A stretch of DNA of 52,425 bases. It comes from a virus. This document shows, in pieces, positions 38,285-49,073 of this stretch. The stretch is taken from the IMG/VR virus record IMGVR_UViG_3300027028_000036, positions 1-52,425 of that record; one strand, written 5' to 3'. The translations under genes and the position numbers were made by a program. Every line of letters starts with the position of its first letter. The stretch's first letter is position 1. The notes under the pieces were generated by a model. It saw only the letters and a list, made by a program, of their open reading frames with translations, ran no database searches and was not told where the DNA came from.

Positions 38285-41200
38285 ATGGCCACAGGTGGTA
38301 GAAGTAATATCGAAGTTACAGCCAATACGAAGAAGGCTCGTAAGACCATGGGCGATTTTTTCCGCGATATGGAGAATGTCGGGAAGAAATCACTCCAAGT
38401 TCTAAATGCGATTGATCCATTCGACGACTTATCTACAAGTGCCAAGAATACGACTGGCGTTATGAAAAAGGTCAGCGATTCAGCTAAGAAGCTCGATGGT
38501 GAGCTCGATAAGCTCGGCGATGGAAATAAGCTCGATGAAATGGGTCGAGATGTAAAGAAAGCGGATAAACACATGGATGCGTTGGAAGACGCGGCCAAAG
38601 ATGTAGACGGTGCACTTGAAGATGCCACCGGCGAAATGAAGGACTTCGGGGATGCAGCTGTAAAGGAAACTGGCGTTGCTGAAGGTAGTGTCGGGAAACT
38701 CGGCGGCAAGCTGAAGACGTTTGTTGGTATAGCGGCAGCGGCTTTCGCAGTGGATAAGATAAAAGACTTCGGTTTTGAACTAGCTGCCACGGCAGGTTCA
38801 GCTAAAGCGGTTGAAGCTCAATTTTCTACGGTCTTTGGAGACATGGAAGGCGAAGCAGCGGAACGGCTCGGTGCTATTTCTGGCGAAGCATCCATCCTCG
38901 AAAACCGTATGAAAGAAAGCTTCACAAAAATCGCGGCGTTCGCGAAAACTGGCGGTATGGACACTGCCGATTCTTTGAACTTAGCCGACCGCTCGATGAG
39001 AGCGATTGCCGATAGTGCGGCCTTCTATGACAGATCACTTGAGGATACGACAGAAAGCTTGCAGTCATTCTTGAAAGGGAACTATGAGAACGATGCGGCT
39101 CTTGGACTATCTGCCACAGAGACAAGCCGTAACGCTGCAGCAAACGATCTATACGGCAAATCATTCAATGATTTGGACGAAGCCCAAAAGCAATTGACAC
39201 TCTTACAAATGGTTGAAGACGCAAACAAAGTTTCTGGTGCACTTGGCCAAGCCGCCCGCGAGTCGGATGGCTGGGAGAACGTCATGGGTAACATGAGCCA
39301 AGCTTGGGAAGATTTCAAAGCCAAAATTGGTACGCCTGTATTAGCTGTTGCCGTAAAAGGCATTCAGGCAGCTACAGGTGCGCTTCAAAAGATTGATGCA
39401 GAAGCCATTGGCGATAAAATCGGCGCAACATTCGATCGGGTTAGTGGAGCAATAGGTCGCGCAAAAGATGCAATCGAACCATTCCGCAATGCGTTTGGCG
39501 CATTGAAAGACGTGATCAGTGGCGAGGATGAAACTGTCGAAAACATCTTTTGGGCTTGGGGTCTCGGTCCAGATACTTGGTCTGGGGTCACATCAGCAAT
39601 CCAATCTATGAAAGATACATTCATCGATTTCAAGAATTCGATCATGCCAATACTGAAGCAAGCAGGCGATTATGTTCAACAGTATTTAATTGATCTATGG
39701 CCAAGAGTGAAAACTGGAGTCGGCATAGCCCTTAGCTTTGTCGCCGGCTATATTCAAACCCTGCGTGATAATTGGGACAAGCATGGATCCGCTATTTTCA
39801 ATCGAGTAAAGGAAGTCTTAATTAACCTATGGCCGTCAGTGAAGTCTGCGGTGTCTGGTGTCGTCTCCTTTATAGGCAACATGGTAGGAAAGATAGTGGC
39901 TTTTTGGCAGTCAGACGGACAGCAGATTATGGATGCCGTTCGAAACGTTTTTGATTTTATTCTTAATATAGTCGAATTTGTTATGCCGTTTGTGCTTGCG
40001 CTCATTAAGTCCGTATGGGGGAATATTCAGGGCGTCATTACCGGGGCGTTAGATATCATTATGGGCGTCGTGAAGATTTTCTCTGGCCTTTTCACCGGCG
40101 ACTTTAAAAAAATGTGGGAAGGTGTGAAGCAGCTATTTTCGGGAGCTGTTAATTTCATCTGGAACTTTGTTCAATTGACTTTCTACGGAAAAATTCTCGG
40201 AGGAGCAAAAGCATTCATTATCGCTTTTCGAAGTGGATTTTCTACGATGTGGACAGCTGTAAAAGGCATATTTACCGGTGGAGTTACGGGCGCTTGGACA
40301 GCGATTAAGTCTGGATGGAAGCAAATTGCTGATGAAACATCAAAAGTTTTCACTAATATTCTCAACTTCTTCAAAGGTATTTGGTCCGCATTAAAGAGTA
40401 TTACAAGCGGAACGATAAACTTCTTGAAAACGGCTTTTACGACTGGTTTTAGTTCAATGTTTCGAACGGTGAAAACCGGACTCGAGAACATCAAGACCTG
40501 GTTCTCAAATATATTCCGAGAGGTCTACGACGTCGTGAAAGGTCGTTTTTCAGACATTGTAACCTTGGCAAAGGGCCTACCGAAACGCATTGGTGACGGT
40601 ATAGGGAAGATGGCATCTAAAGTGATTTCCGGAACTACAAAAGTAATTAATTCTTTGGCCACAACCCTTGGGAAAGGTGTAAATGGCGTTATTGGCGGAA
40701 TCAATTGGGTTCTAGGAAAAATCGGGGTTAATGAAAAGAGTTACATTGATAAATGGCCGATTCCTCAATATGCGCACGGAACAGACGGCCATCCCGGTGG
40801 TCTTGCACAAGTAAACGACGGTAAAGGGGCGAATGCGGGACCTGAATTGATTCGTGACCCAAACGGCTCCACTTACATGCTGAAGGGCCAAAACGTTATT
40901 GCTAATCTCAAAAAAGGTACACATGTCTGGAGTGCTAAAGAAACGAAATCTATGCTAGCGAATATCCCGAAATATGCAAATGGAACAATAGGGAAAGTAA
41001 AGGAAACGGCTACTCATCTTTGGGGAAAAGTGAAGTCTGGCGGCAAGAAAGTGGTAGATACTGCATTTGATATATTCGATTACATCAAGGATCCATCGAA
41101 GCTGTTCGACATCGCTTTAGGTACGCTAGGACTCAATAAACCAAGTGGTGGCGGCTTTGTAGCGAATATGGCCAAAGGTGCTTGGGATAAAGTGAAGTCG

Positions 41201-42025
41201 GGAGCAGTTAATTTCATTAAAGGTAAATTAGACGGATTCGGCAATGATGGTGGTCCGGCTCCTGGCTTTGGCCGACTCTTCGGGAAGTCTTCCAGCTATG
41301 GTTGGCGGATGCACCCGACATTGGGTAAGCGAGTCTTCCATAACGGCGCCGACTATCCAGCGCCTGCAGGAGCACTAATTAAGGCACAGGCTGCTGGTAA
41401 AGTCATTCAATCAGCGTTTCACTCCATCCGTGGTAATTATGTTCGAATTAAATCGGGCATCATGGAGCGGATCTATCAGCATAATACTCGTAACTTGGTT
41501 GGAGCCGGTGACATGGTTCGTAAAGGGCAAGGGATTGCGACTGTCGGGTCAACTGGTCGTTCAACTGGTCCTCATTTGCACTATGAGGTGCTCCGGAACG
41601 GCAAGAACATCAATCCGGAAGGCTTCTTCAAAGGAGGCATCGTAAAAGCGAAGCAGTTGGCATGGATTGCTGAGAAGGGCATGGAGGCTATCATCCCATT
41701 GGTAACGAACCGCGCCGAAGGAATTGACCTGTGGAAGCGGGTTGGACAACACTTCGGTTTCGATATGGAATCTATGCTGAATCCAGGAGACTACGATGTA
41801 AGCTATGCCGGAGATGGAACCGCAGCGTTGGATAACGTTTCTGCGGTTGGATCTAGCATTCAAAACAGCTTTGGGTCATCAGAAAAAGCGACTGCGCATC
41901 CTCCAATTAACTTGACTGTTTCCATTCCGCTTAACAAGCGTGTATTGGCTGAAGAAACATACGAAATCACAAATGGAAAAATCAATACTAAAAAGAATCT
42001 GAATAGACGTTCGCGAGGAGGATGA
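38285..42025 (+). CDS. Tape measure protein with M23 endopeptidase domain
   Basis: 1,246 residues after AGGAGGGAGAAT. The N-terminal 450 residues are coiled coil with the SAKAVEAQFSTVFGDM phage-minor-tail block; hydrophobic segments fill about 480-700. A lysostaphin-like M23 domain lies at about 995-1115 (SSYGWRMHPTLGKRVFHNGA with HxxxD, and GPHLHYEV). It sets tail length and probably clears peptidoglycan during DNA entry. Confidence 0.93.
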   Translation: MATGGRSNIEVTANTKKARKTMGDFFRDMENVGKKSLQVLNAIDPFDDLSTSAKNTTGVMKKVSDSAKKLDGELDKLGDGNKLDEMGRDVKKADKHMDALEDAAKDVDGALEDATGEMKDFGDAAVKETGVAEGSVGKLGGKLKTFVGIAAAAFAVDKIKDFGFELAATAGSAKAVEAQFSTVFGDMEGEAAERLGAISGEASILENRMKESFTKIAAFAKTGGMDTADSLNLADRSMRAIADSAAFYDRSLEDTTESLQSFLKGNYENDAALGLSATETSRNAAANDLYGKSFNDLDEAQKQLTLLQMVEDANKVSGALGQAARESDGWENVMGNMSQAWEDFKAKIGTPVLAVAVKGIQAATGALQKIDAEAIGDKIGATFDRVSGAIGRAKDAIEPFRNAFGALKDVISGEDETVENIFWAWGLGPDTWSGVTSAIQSMKDTFIDFKNSIMPILKQAGDYVQQYLIDLWPRVKTGVGIALSFVAGYIQTLRDNWDKHGSAIFNRVKEVLINLWPSVKSAVSGVVSFIGNMVGKIVAFWQSDGQQIMDAVRNVFDFILNIVEFVMPFVLALIKSVWGNIQGVITGALDIIMGVVKIFSGLFTGDFKKMWEGVKQLFSGAVNFIWNFVQLTFYGKILGGAKAFIIAFRSGFSTMWTAVKGIFTGGVTGAWTAIKSGWKQIADETSKVFTNILNFFKGIWSALKSITSGTINFLKTAFTTGFSSMFRTVKTGLENIKTWFSNIFREVYDVVKGRFSDIVTLAKGLPKRIGDGIGKMASKVISGTTKVINSLATTLGKGVNGVIGGINWVLGKIGVNEKSYIDKWPIPQYAHGTDGHPGGLAQVNDGKGANAGPELIRDPNGSTYMLKGQNVIANLKKGTHVWSAKETKSMLANIPKYANGTIGKVKETATHLWGKVKSGGKKVVDTAFDIFDYIKDPSKLFDIALGTLGLNKPSGGGFVANMAKGAWDKVKSGAVNFIKGKLDGFGNDGGPAPGFGRLFGKSSSYGWRMHPTLGKRVFHNGADYPAPAGALIKAQAAGKVIQSAFHSIRGNYVRIKSGIMERIYQHNTRNLVGAGDMVRKGQGIATVGSTGRSTGPHLHYEVLRNGKNINPEGFFKGGIVKAKQLAWIAEKGMEAIIPLVTNRAEGIDLWKRVGQHFGFDMESMLNPGDYDVSYAGDGTAALDNVSAVGSSIQNSFGSSEKATAHPPINLTVSIPLNKRVLAEETYEITNGKINTKKNLNRRSRGG

Positions 42026-42029
42026 TCAT

Positions 42030-42755
42030 TTGAGCACCATTGAATTTAATGGAATAACCAAAGACTTTCTTTCGGTAGGACGTGACTGGTCGCTTCCTGC
42101 CTGGGCGCCTATTGAGAGGGGATATGAAGACTTACCTGGGGGCACTGGGAGTATTCAAACGAGTGTACGTACCAGTAGACGACAATTTTCTTTGCCGGTA
42201 GTGATTCATTCGAAAAACTTTGTGGACAAAGAAAAGTTCGTTGAGGAAATGGCCCTCTGGTTGCTTCACAAGGAGGCGAAACCTTTAAAGTTCAGCAAAT
42301 ATCCAGGAAGAACGCTATATGCTGTGATTGAGGGAACTGTGGAATTTCCAGAAATGTGGACGTTAGGAAAAGGGGCTTTGACTATCGTCTGTGCAGATCC
42401 CTATAAGAAAGGAGAAATCCTATCAGAGGCTTTCGTCTCCGGTAAACTGAGTCTCATTAACGTCGGCACGGCAGCTTCCGCTCCTGTGTTCAAAATAAGG
42501 TTCACTGCAGCGAGAACAAACTTTGAAATCTCAAATAATAACCAAACATTTAGGCTCATTCGTAGCTTTGGTGTAGGCGATCAGCTGATTATCGACTGCA
42601 GACGGCAGTTAGTTCAATTAAACGGCGTTGACTCGATGCCAATACGGGATTGGCGAACTCCGTTCAAACGGTTATTGTTGCAGCCTGGTCAAAACGTTTT
42701 GAATGCCGGGGGCGGTGTCGAGGTGACAATGGAGTATATCGAGCAGTATCTGTAA
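42030..42755 (+). CDS. Distal tail protein (Dit)
   Basis: 241 residues. The N-terminal ring domain (SLPAWAPIERGYEDLPGGTG, FSLPVVIHSKNFVDKEKFVE) and the galectin-like C-terminus match Dit proteins of siphophages. It is placed between tape measure and tail-tip protein. Confidence 0.88.
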   Translation: MSTIEFNGITKDFLSVGRDWSLPAWAPIERGYEDLPGGTGSIQTSVRTSRRQFSLPVVIHSKNFVDKEKFVEEMALWLLHKEAKPLKFSKYPGRTLYAVIEGTVEFPEMWTLGKGALTIVCADPYKKGEILSEAFVSGKLSLINVGTAASAPVFKIRFTAARTNFEISNNNQTFRLIRSFGVGDQLIIDCRRQLVQLNGVDSMPIRDWRTPFKRLLLQPGQNVLNAGGGVEVTMEYIEQYL

Positions 42756-42786
42756 CACCACGTCAAATGAAGAAAGGAGGAATTCA

Positions 42787-45700
42787 ATGGAATTCTTAAT
42801 CTTAGGACCAGATGAAAAGTTGCTTGCTACTTTGGACGAAGATCTGGTTAAAAGTGCGAAGCAGACAGAAGCCATTAATGGTACGCATCTCTTTGAAATT
42901 TCCGTTACTGGAACCGACAAGAAGGCTATTCACTTAAAAGAAGGAAACTTGGTCGCTTTCGAAGATATCGAAGGCGATTTTCAATTATACGAAGTTGTTC
43001 AAATTATTGATATTCATGGGGATGGTTCTGAAAAACAGGCAGTTTGCGAACACTCGAATCTGGAGCTGCTGGATGAACACATCGAAGATATCAGGCCGAC
43101 TAACCAGACTGCTCGATATGCTTTATCGCAAGCATTAGCCGGCACTCGCTGGCAACTAGGGGTCGTCGCCGACCTTGGTATTGCCAGTACAAACTTTTAT
43201 CGAGTAAACCCGAAAGAGGCGATAACGAAAATCATCGAATCCTGGGGCGGTGAAGTCCGGTATCGCGTAACCATCGATGAAAATCGCATCACGGGTCGAT
43301 TTGTGGATCTGTTAGCACGACGGGGAGCCGATACTGGAAAGGTATACGAACGTGGCAAGGATTTGCTTGAAATCACTCGTGCTATTGACATTACGTCGAT
43401 TAAAACGGCAGTGCGCGGTTACGGTAAGGGAGAAGAAATCGGAGAAGGTTATTCGCGGCGCATCACCTTTAAGGACATCGAATGGAAAGTCTCGAACGGC
43501 GACCCCATCAACAAGCCGAAAGGCCAGGACTGGATAGGAGATGAAACTGCGAAGGAAACTTGGGGCCGTCCGGGTGCCGGCGGTTCGCGTAGACATCGAT
43601 TCGGTAAGTTCGAGGACAGCGAAGAAGAAAATCCGCTGCGCTTGCTTGAAAAGACCTATGCTTACTTGTTAACTGTCAACCAACCAATAGCGAACTACCA
43701 AGGAAGAGTTGTGGACCTGTTCAGGTTGAAGGGTGATGAGTACCGGCATGAGCGGGCCTCTCTAGGAGATACTGCAGCGGTGTTGGATGATGAAGTATCC
43801 CCTCCTATCGAGGCAAAGGCGCGGATCATCGAACTGATACGGGATTTGTTGAATCCGGGATACGATGAGGCCATTCTCGGTCAGTACTTGCCGCTGAACG
43901 CAGATCATGATGCGGAAATAGATAAGATCATTGGAAAGGTCAAGGAAAATTCTGGCGTTTGGGATAACCCGGACCTGGAAGTTCGGCCGGATAAGTATCC
44001 AAATATTAAGCCGAGCAAGCCGGAAGTTAAATTGGAAGAGTCATTCGAGACAATCCAATTGTACTGGAACTTTGTCGAAGGTGAGTACTATACACAAACA
44101 TTCGAAGTGTACGCCAGTGAAGTCCAGGGCTTTACAACTCATCCGGAAAGTTTGGTTTTCAAAGGATTGACTAACAGCTACGGTTTTGTTGGCCAAACGA
44201 ACAAGCAATATTATTTCCGCGTGCGAGCGATTAATTTCAGTGGAACTGCATCTGAATTTTCCGAAGAGATGACCGGTAATACTGTCCGAATTATCTCGGA
44301 CGATATCCTATTCGGCCCGGAAGTGGCAGCGGAACTGCGAGAGCTGAGCAAGACGGCCGAGTTATTGGCAGAAGGATCCGTAAGCGTTGAGCAAATGAAG
44401 GAAGAAGCATTGGCGAAGATTCAGGAAACGGCCAAGCAATATACGGATGCGGAAATGAAAGAGGCCACCGAAACATTCAATCAAGATTTGGCTAAAAAAG
44501 CCGGCATCTCGTATGTAGATGGCAAGTTCAGTACGGCCAATAGCAACCTACAGAACGCAGTTACTAATATCAATCTGTCTTTGGCTGAGAAAGCGGGGCT
44601 TAATTACGTTGATGGCAAATTCTCTATAGTCGATAGTAATTTGGAAGCCATGCTCGGTGACATCAACTTAATCAGCGGCGACGTTTCTGGAATCACTACG
44701 CGCATCAACAGCCTGCAGAACGTTTCAAGCGACCTTCAGTCCCGGATTGCATTGAATGAGCAAGAGCTCTCAGCTAACGGCGGCCGTATGACAACAATCG
44801 ATACCGACATAAATGTACTTGAAGGAACAATGTCTACGACAATCGCGCAGCTGACGAATGTTGAAAGCACCATCACAGACCAACAAACAAAAATAGAGGC
44901 AAATGCTTCCGCTATATCACTAAAAGCAAACAAGGCTTCTTTGGACACATTGAGCGGTGAAGTGGATGACATCAATGCGGAGCTCAGCGTCCAGGCTGGG
45001 CAAATCGAGCTGAAGGCTGAAGCTTCCATGCTGACTTCTGTTGACAATAAAGTGGCTGGGGTGCGTAATGATTTATCCATATTGCAGGTAAGTGTTACTG
45101 GTATATCGACTAGCGTTTCAAGTTTGCGGAGTGATTTGGACGGAATGGAAATCGGTGGACGCAACATGATTCTTGAGACTAGAGATGAATGGTTCACCAC
45201 AAGAACGGCTTCGAATTCAGCCTATGGCATTTATAAAACGGACTTGAGCCATGTTTACGCAGAACTTGTAGGGCAACCTTTGATGATTAGTTTTGAAGTG
45301 AAAATCGAGAGAGCCGCAGGGACTGGTACTGATGGAAACATACGTGTTTACGGTTCTAACGGATCTCCGGAATTTGTTCTGCAGTCTAAGGCATTTTCAG
45401 TTTCTACCGAATGGAAGCGAGTCAATTCACCGATTTCGATCAGTAAAAGCGCTACTTCTACAGGCCAAGGACAGATTGAATTTTATGGGCAAGGCGATCC
45501 GAATACCCTTCGCATTCATATTCGAAAATTCAAACTTGAAAGAGGAACGAAAGCAACGGACTGGTCTCCGGCGCCGGAAGATGTGGATGCAGGTATTGAA
45601 CGTGTTCAACAGTTCGCTTCTCAAGTTGATCAAAAAGCGGACTCGATTATCTCTAGTGTCTCCTCCTTATCACAGTTGGTCGATGGAAATAAGACGGCCA

Positions 45701-48255
45701 TATCTAATGCGCAAAGCAGTATTACACAATTGAGTAACAGTATTGCTTTAAAGGCAGAACAGACACTTGTTGAATCCCTCGCAGGTGAAGTGTCCTCTGT
45801 TCAAAGTGATGTATCGAGTCTAGTCGTTGATATTAATGGTGTATCGACCAGTGTGACCAGTTTAAGAAATGATTTAAACTCTTTGGACATCGGTGGAAGA
45901 AATTTAATTCTACGCAGTTTAGAATATGATCTTATTCGAGAATATAGTGGGGCTCGAGCTTTATTGACACCCAACTTTGCAGTGAGCGATTGGGGAACAG
46001 CAGAAGCTTATAGATTTGAAATTTCTGGCGGCACAAGTTTAATCAAAGCTTATCGCTCGTTTGATACTGATACACAAAAAATGTATGGCGTAACCTATAC
46101 ATTATCTGTATATGTATTGAATAAAAACGATAAGCCAGTTGTCATCAATAGTAATCGCATCGGGGGACAAACCGTAGCACCTAATCAATCCAAAAGGGTG
46201 GTTATAACCGGTTCCTCTACAGGTGGTGCGCACCTTCAGTTACAACTTAGAACGGAGAAAGTTTCGGATAATATCGATGTAGTCATCTGGCAACCTAAAC
46301 TCGAGAGAGGCAATAAAGCAACGGACTGGACTCCAGCACCCGAAGATGTAAACAATGCAATCGATACTGTGCAGCAATTCGCCTCTAAAGTCGACCAAAA
46401 AGCCGATTCTATTATTTCGACTGTTTCTGCCCTGACCAAAACAGTTAATGGCCATACGACATCCATTTCCAATGCGGAAAGCAGCATTACGCAATTGTCG
46501 AACTCAATCGCGCTGAAGGCTGAGCAGACGCAGGTCAATTCGATAGCTGGAGAAGTCTCCAGTGTGAAAAGCGATGTCTCGACTCTATCCATTAGCGTGA
46601 ATGGTATTTCTGCGAGCGTAACCAGCCTTCAGAGTGAAGTGGAGGGCTTGGAAATCGGCGGTAGAAATTTATTGAAAGACACATCTACTGAAATGAAATC
46701 AGTTAATGTGGGGACGTATTATTCAGCAATTAATGAAGGTGGTGTGCGAGCTCTGGAGGATTATCAACTCTCAATTGGTGATACGGTGACATTCAGAGTT
46801 TTCATAGATGCTTCAAATAATAGTCTCAAGGGCGGCAGAGCCAGAATTTCTATGTACAAGGCGGACAACTCTTATTCCTCGCATACGGGGAATATCATTC
46901 CGCTTGGTAGCAAAGGGTACTCGACTGTAACCGCGACAATTGATTCGGGTAGAGACCGAATATGGTTTGCCATTCAGAATTCAGATATTAGCGTCTCTGC
47001 TAATGAGGCGATTCCTTACAAAGAAGCCAAGGTCGAGAAGGGCAACATCGCCACTGACTGGACACCAGCTCCTGAAGACATGGATGCACGAATTTCTTCT
47101 GCAGAAACATCCATCACACAACTTTCCAACTCAATCGAACTAAAAGCGAGCCAAACGAGCGTGAACGGTCTAAGTGGCCGTATGTCGCAAGCCGAATCTT
47201 CTCTGTCGGTTCAAGCTGGTCAAATCGCCACAAGAGTTGAGAGAAACGGAATTGTCTCCGCCATTAATCAGACAGCCGAACAAGTGAAAATTAATGCGGG
47301 CATGATTGACTTAGTCGGTGACGTCTATATTACTAATGGACGAACATACATTAGTAACTTAGCTGTTGATTCAGCTGCTATCGCGAATGGTGCCATCACT
47401 CGAGCTAAGTTGGGAACTGCCGTTATTGGTACAGCACAAATTGAAGATGCAACCATCACCAGTGCTAAGATTCTCAGCTTGAATGCAGACAAAATCAATG
47501 CTTCAACCTTATCGGCTATTAGTGCAAATCTTGGCAGTATTAACACGGGATCTATTACTACTCTGCAGATGAAGGGCGTCAACAATCACATTTTCTTCGG
47601 TGAATCATCGACAGACTTTGACGGCCGGGTCGACTATGCCGATAATGCCTTTAGATTCCAAAGAGATCGATCTACTTATTTGCGAGTAAATCCAGGTGGG
47701 ACAGATGGTCAAAGTACGTATCGGCGTTTCTTGTTTCAGCTGTATGCAGCGGGTTCCCCAATATATAGCTTAGGACATGACGGTGGCAGTAATATGAATC
47801 GCCTTTTGACTGCCGGAAATACGACATTGAAATTCCTTTCCGGAAGTGCGGCAGTGCTCCAAATTAGAAATACTGCTGATACAGCTTACACGGCAATTGC
47901 GGCTTCTGAATTCATTACAGCGTCTAGTCGAGATTATAAGATGAATATTGAAGCACTTGAAATCAGTGGACTAGATGTTATCAATTCTTTAACTGCAGTT
48001 ACCTATGATCTGATTGAAGACATAGAGAATGGTCGATTGAACAATCGTCAAACTGGTTTTATCTCAGAAGACAGCTGGCCCATCGCTACACCGGATGGAA
48101 AAGCAATTAGCATCTATAAACTCGGCACGTTATCAGCAAAAGCCATCCAGGAATTGACTGGGCTTTATTACGACCATGATCAGCGAATCAACAAGCTGGA
48201 ACTTGAAAATCAACTATTGAAAGCACGCATTTCCGCATTGGAATCTTGTTCATAA
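42787..48255 (+). CDS. Tail-tip protein: Tal-like domain, repeated binding modules, S74 chaperone end
   Basis: 1,822 residues after GAAAGGAGGAATTC. Residues 1-370 are the prophage endopeptidase-tail domain (Tal/gp18-like hub). A fibronectin-like part at about 415-500 and alanine-rich coiled coils follow. Three repeat units begin with GGRN at about 790, 1038 and 1293, each holding a carbohydrate-binding-like beta domain, a KATDWxPAPEDV end and a coiled coil. The C-terminus (TASSRDYKMNIEALEISGLD, TGFISEDSW) is a Peptidase_S74 self-cleaving chaperone. It is the probable receptor-binding protein. Confidence 0.88.
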   Translation: MEFLILGPDEKLLATLDEDLVKSAKQTEAINGTHLFEISVTGTDKKAIHLKEGNLVAFEDIEGDFQLYEVVQIIDIHGDGSEKQAVCEHSNLELLDEHIEDIRPTNQTARYALSQALAGTRWQLGVVADLGIASTNFYRVNPKEAITKIIESWGGEVRYRVTIDENRITGRFVDLLARRGADTGKVYERGKDLLEITRAIDITSIKTAVRGYGKGEEIGEGYSRRITFKDIEWKVSNGDPINKPKGQDWIGDETAKETWGRPGAGGSRRHRFGKFEDSEEENPLRLLEKTYAYLLTVNQPIANYQGRVVDLFRLKGDEYRHERASLGDTAAVLDDEVSPPIEAKARIIELIRDLLNPGYDEAILGQYLPLNADHDAEIDKIIGKVKENSGVWDNPDLEVRPDKYPNIKPSKPEVKLEESFETIQLYWNFVEGEYYTQTFEVYASEVQGFTTHPESLVFKGLTNSYGFVGQTNKQYYFRVRAINFSGTASEFSEEMTGNTVRIISDDILFGPEVAAELRELSKTAELLAEGSVSVEQMKEEALAKIQETAKQYTDAEMKEATETFNQDLAKKAGISYVDGKFSTANSNLQNAVTNINLSLAEKAGLNYVDGKFSIVDSNLEAMLGDINLISGDVSGITTRINSLQNVSSDLQSRIALNEQELSANGGRMTTIDTDINVLEGTMSTTIAQLTNVESTITDQQTKIEANASAISLKANKASLDTLSGEVDDINAELSVQAGQIELKAEASMLTSVDNKVAGVRNDLSILQVSVTGISTSVSSLRSDLDGMEIGGRNMILETRDEWFTTRTASNSAYGIYKTDLSHVYAELVGQPLMISFEVKIERAAGTGTDGNIRVYGSNGSPEFVLQSKAFSVSTEWKRVNSPISISKSATSTGQGQIEFYGQGDPNTLRIHIRKFKLERGTKATDWSPAPEDVDAGIERVQQFASQVDQKADSIISSVSSLSQLVDGNKTAISNAQSSITQLSNSIALKAEQTLVESLAGEVSSVQSDVSSLVVDINGVSTSVTSLRNDLNSLDIGGRNLILRSLEYDLIREYSGARALLTPNFAVSDWGTAEAYRFEISGGTSLIKAYRSFDTDTQKMYGVTYTLSVYVLNKNDKPVVINSNRIGGQTVAPNQSKRVVITGSSTGGAHLQLQLRTEKVSDNIDVVIWQPKLERGNKATDWTPAPEDVNNAIDTVQQFASKVDQKADSIISTVSALTKTVNGHTTSISNAESSITQLSNSIALKAEQTQVNSIAGEVSSVKSDVSTLSISVNGISASVTSLQSEVEGLEIGGRNLLKDTSTEMKSVNVGTYYSAINEGGVRALEDYQLSIGDTVTFRVFIDASNNSLKGGRARISMYKADNSYSSHTGNIIPLGSKGYSTVTATIDSGRDRIWFAIQNSDISVSANEAIPYKEAKVEKGNIATDWTPAPEDMDARISSAETSITQLSNSIELKASQTSVNGLSGRMSQAESSLSVQAGQIATRVERNGIVSAINQTAEQVKINAGMIDLVGDVYITNGRTYISNLAVDSAAIANGAITRAKLGTAVIGTAQIEDATITSAKILSLNADKINASTLSAISANLGSINTGSITTLQMKGVNNHIFFGESSTDFDGRVDYADNAFRFQRDRSTYLRVNPGGTDGQSTYRRFLFQLYAAGSPIYSLGHDGGSNMNRLLTAGNTTLKFLSGSAAVLQIRNTADTAYTAIAASEFITASSRDYKMNIEALEISGLDVINSLTAVTYDLIEDIENGRLNNRQTGFISEDSWPIATPDGKAISIYKLGTLSAKAIQELTGLYYDHDQRINKLELENQLLKARISALESCS
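45148..47170 (+). repeat. Three internal repeats in the tail-tip gene
   Basis: Units of about 750-765 bases begin with codons for GGRN near 45150, 45891 and 46658. Each ends with KATDW.PAPEDV near 45550, 46315 and 47045, followed by SSITQLSNSI coiled-coil codons. The middle beta domains differ, so the ends are homologous and the central domains exchangeable. Confidence 0.7.
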
Positions 48256-48270
48256 AAAGGAGAGAATGAC

Positions 48271-48711
48271 ATGAAATTTGAAATCGCTAATAACAAAATC
48301 GCCGGAGCCATTAACTTGCTTGCTCAATTGAGCTTGAAAGGAAAGCAATCAAGGCATCGATCCAAATTGATTAAAGAATTGAACACCAGATTTGAGGAGG
48401 TGGTGGAAGATGAAAAAGCGCTCTTGAAGCAGCACTGCCATTTGGACGCAGAAGGAGAGCCGAAGAAGACGAATGAGGACCGTAATTGGGACGTTAAAGA
48501 TGAAGAAGCTTTTGCGGCTGATCGCAAGGAACTCTTGGAGGAAAAGCTCGTGCTGGAGGGCGGAAACATTACCGGCTATCTTAAAACAATGAGGGATGTC
48601 TTGTTGAATTGCGAGGTGGAATGGTCCGGTACAGATGCGGCGATTTATGATTATCTTTGCGACGAACTTGAAAAAGAAAATGAAATGGAAACGGAAGAGA
48701 AGAGTGCCTGA
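48271..48711 (+). CDS. DUF1617-like protein
   Basis: 146 residues; AAAAGGAGAGAATGAC site. MKFEIANNKIAGAINLLAQL and the KLIKELNTRFEEVVEDEKAL helix are characteristic of the DUF1617 family, encoded after tail-fibre genes in Listeria and Bacillus phages. Function unknown. Confidence 0.75.
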   Translation: MKFEIANNKIAGAINLLAQLSLKGKQSRHRSKLIKELNTRFEEVVEDEKALLKQHCHLDAEGEPKKTNEDRNWDVKDEEAFAADRKELLEEKLVLEGGNITGYLKTMRDVLLNCEVEWSGTDAAIYDYLCDELEKENEMETEEKSA

Positions 48712-48752
48712 ATAAGGCGCTCTTTTTAATTTGAAAAAGGAGAGGATTTTTT

Positions 48753-48980
48753 ATGATGGAACAATTGAACATCAAGGTCAGTAATATCTCATTCAACCAG
48801 GTCGAAAATGAAACAGTCGTACAGCTGCGTTTCAACAGCTCGAATGGCCAAATTAACATCAGTGGATATGTGGTGGCCACGCAGATTGATTTCTTTGCGA
48901 ATGCTTCTTCACCGGATGCTATCAATGAGCTGGCTCGTCAGAAGCTGGTGAAATTGGTGAATGAAGTGCCGGAAGTATAA
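48753..48980 (+). CDS. Small phage protein, tail/lysis boundary
   Basis: 75 residues after AAAAGGAGAGG. MEQLNIKVSNISFNQVENET then mostly beta strands. It is the last gene before an AT-rich cargo insertion. No family recognised. Confidence 0.6.
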   Translation: MMEQLNIKVSNISFNQVENETVVQLRFNSSNGQINISGYVVATQIDFFANASSPDAINELARQKLVKLVNEVPEV

Positions 48981-49073
48981 CGGTAATTTCAAAAAAACTA
49001 AACTAATCTAAAAGTAATTTAAAGGATAATGTTCCTTTTTGTGGTATTATGGGACTAAAAAAGGATGGGTGTT

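Noticed and set aside
38257-38790. 177-codon minus-strand frame under the tape measure gene
   Set aside because: Composition (S, F, P-rich) is typical of an antisense shadow, and no ribosome-binding site is present.
45148-47170. Diversity-generating retroelement target in the tail-tip gene
   Set aside because: No reverse transcriptase or template repeat is visible; the repeats are domain-scale.
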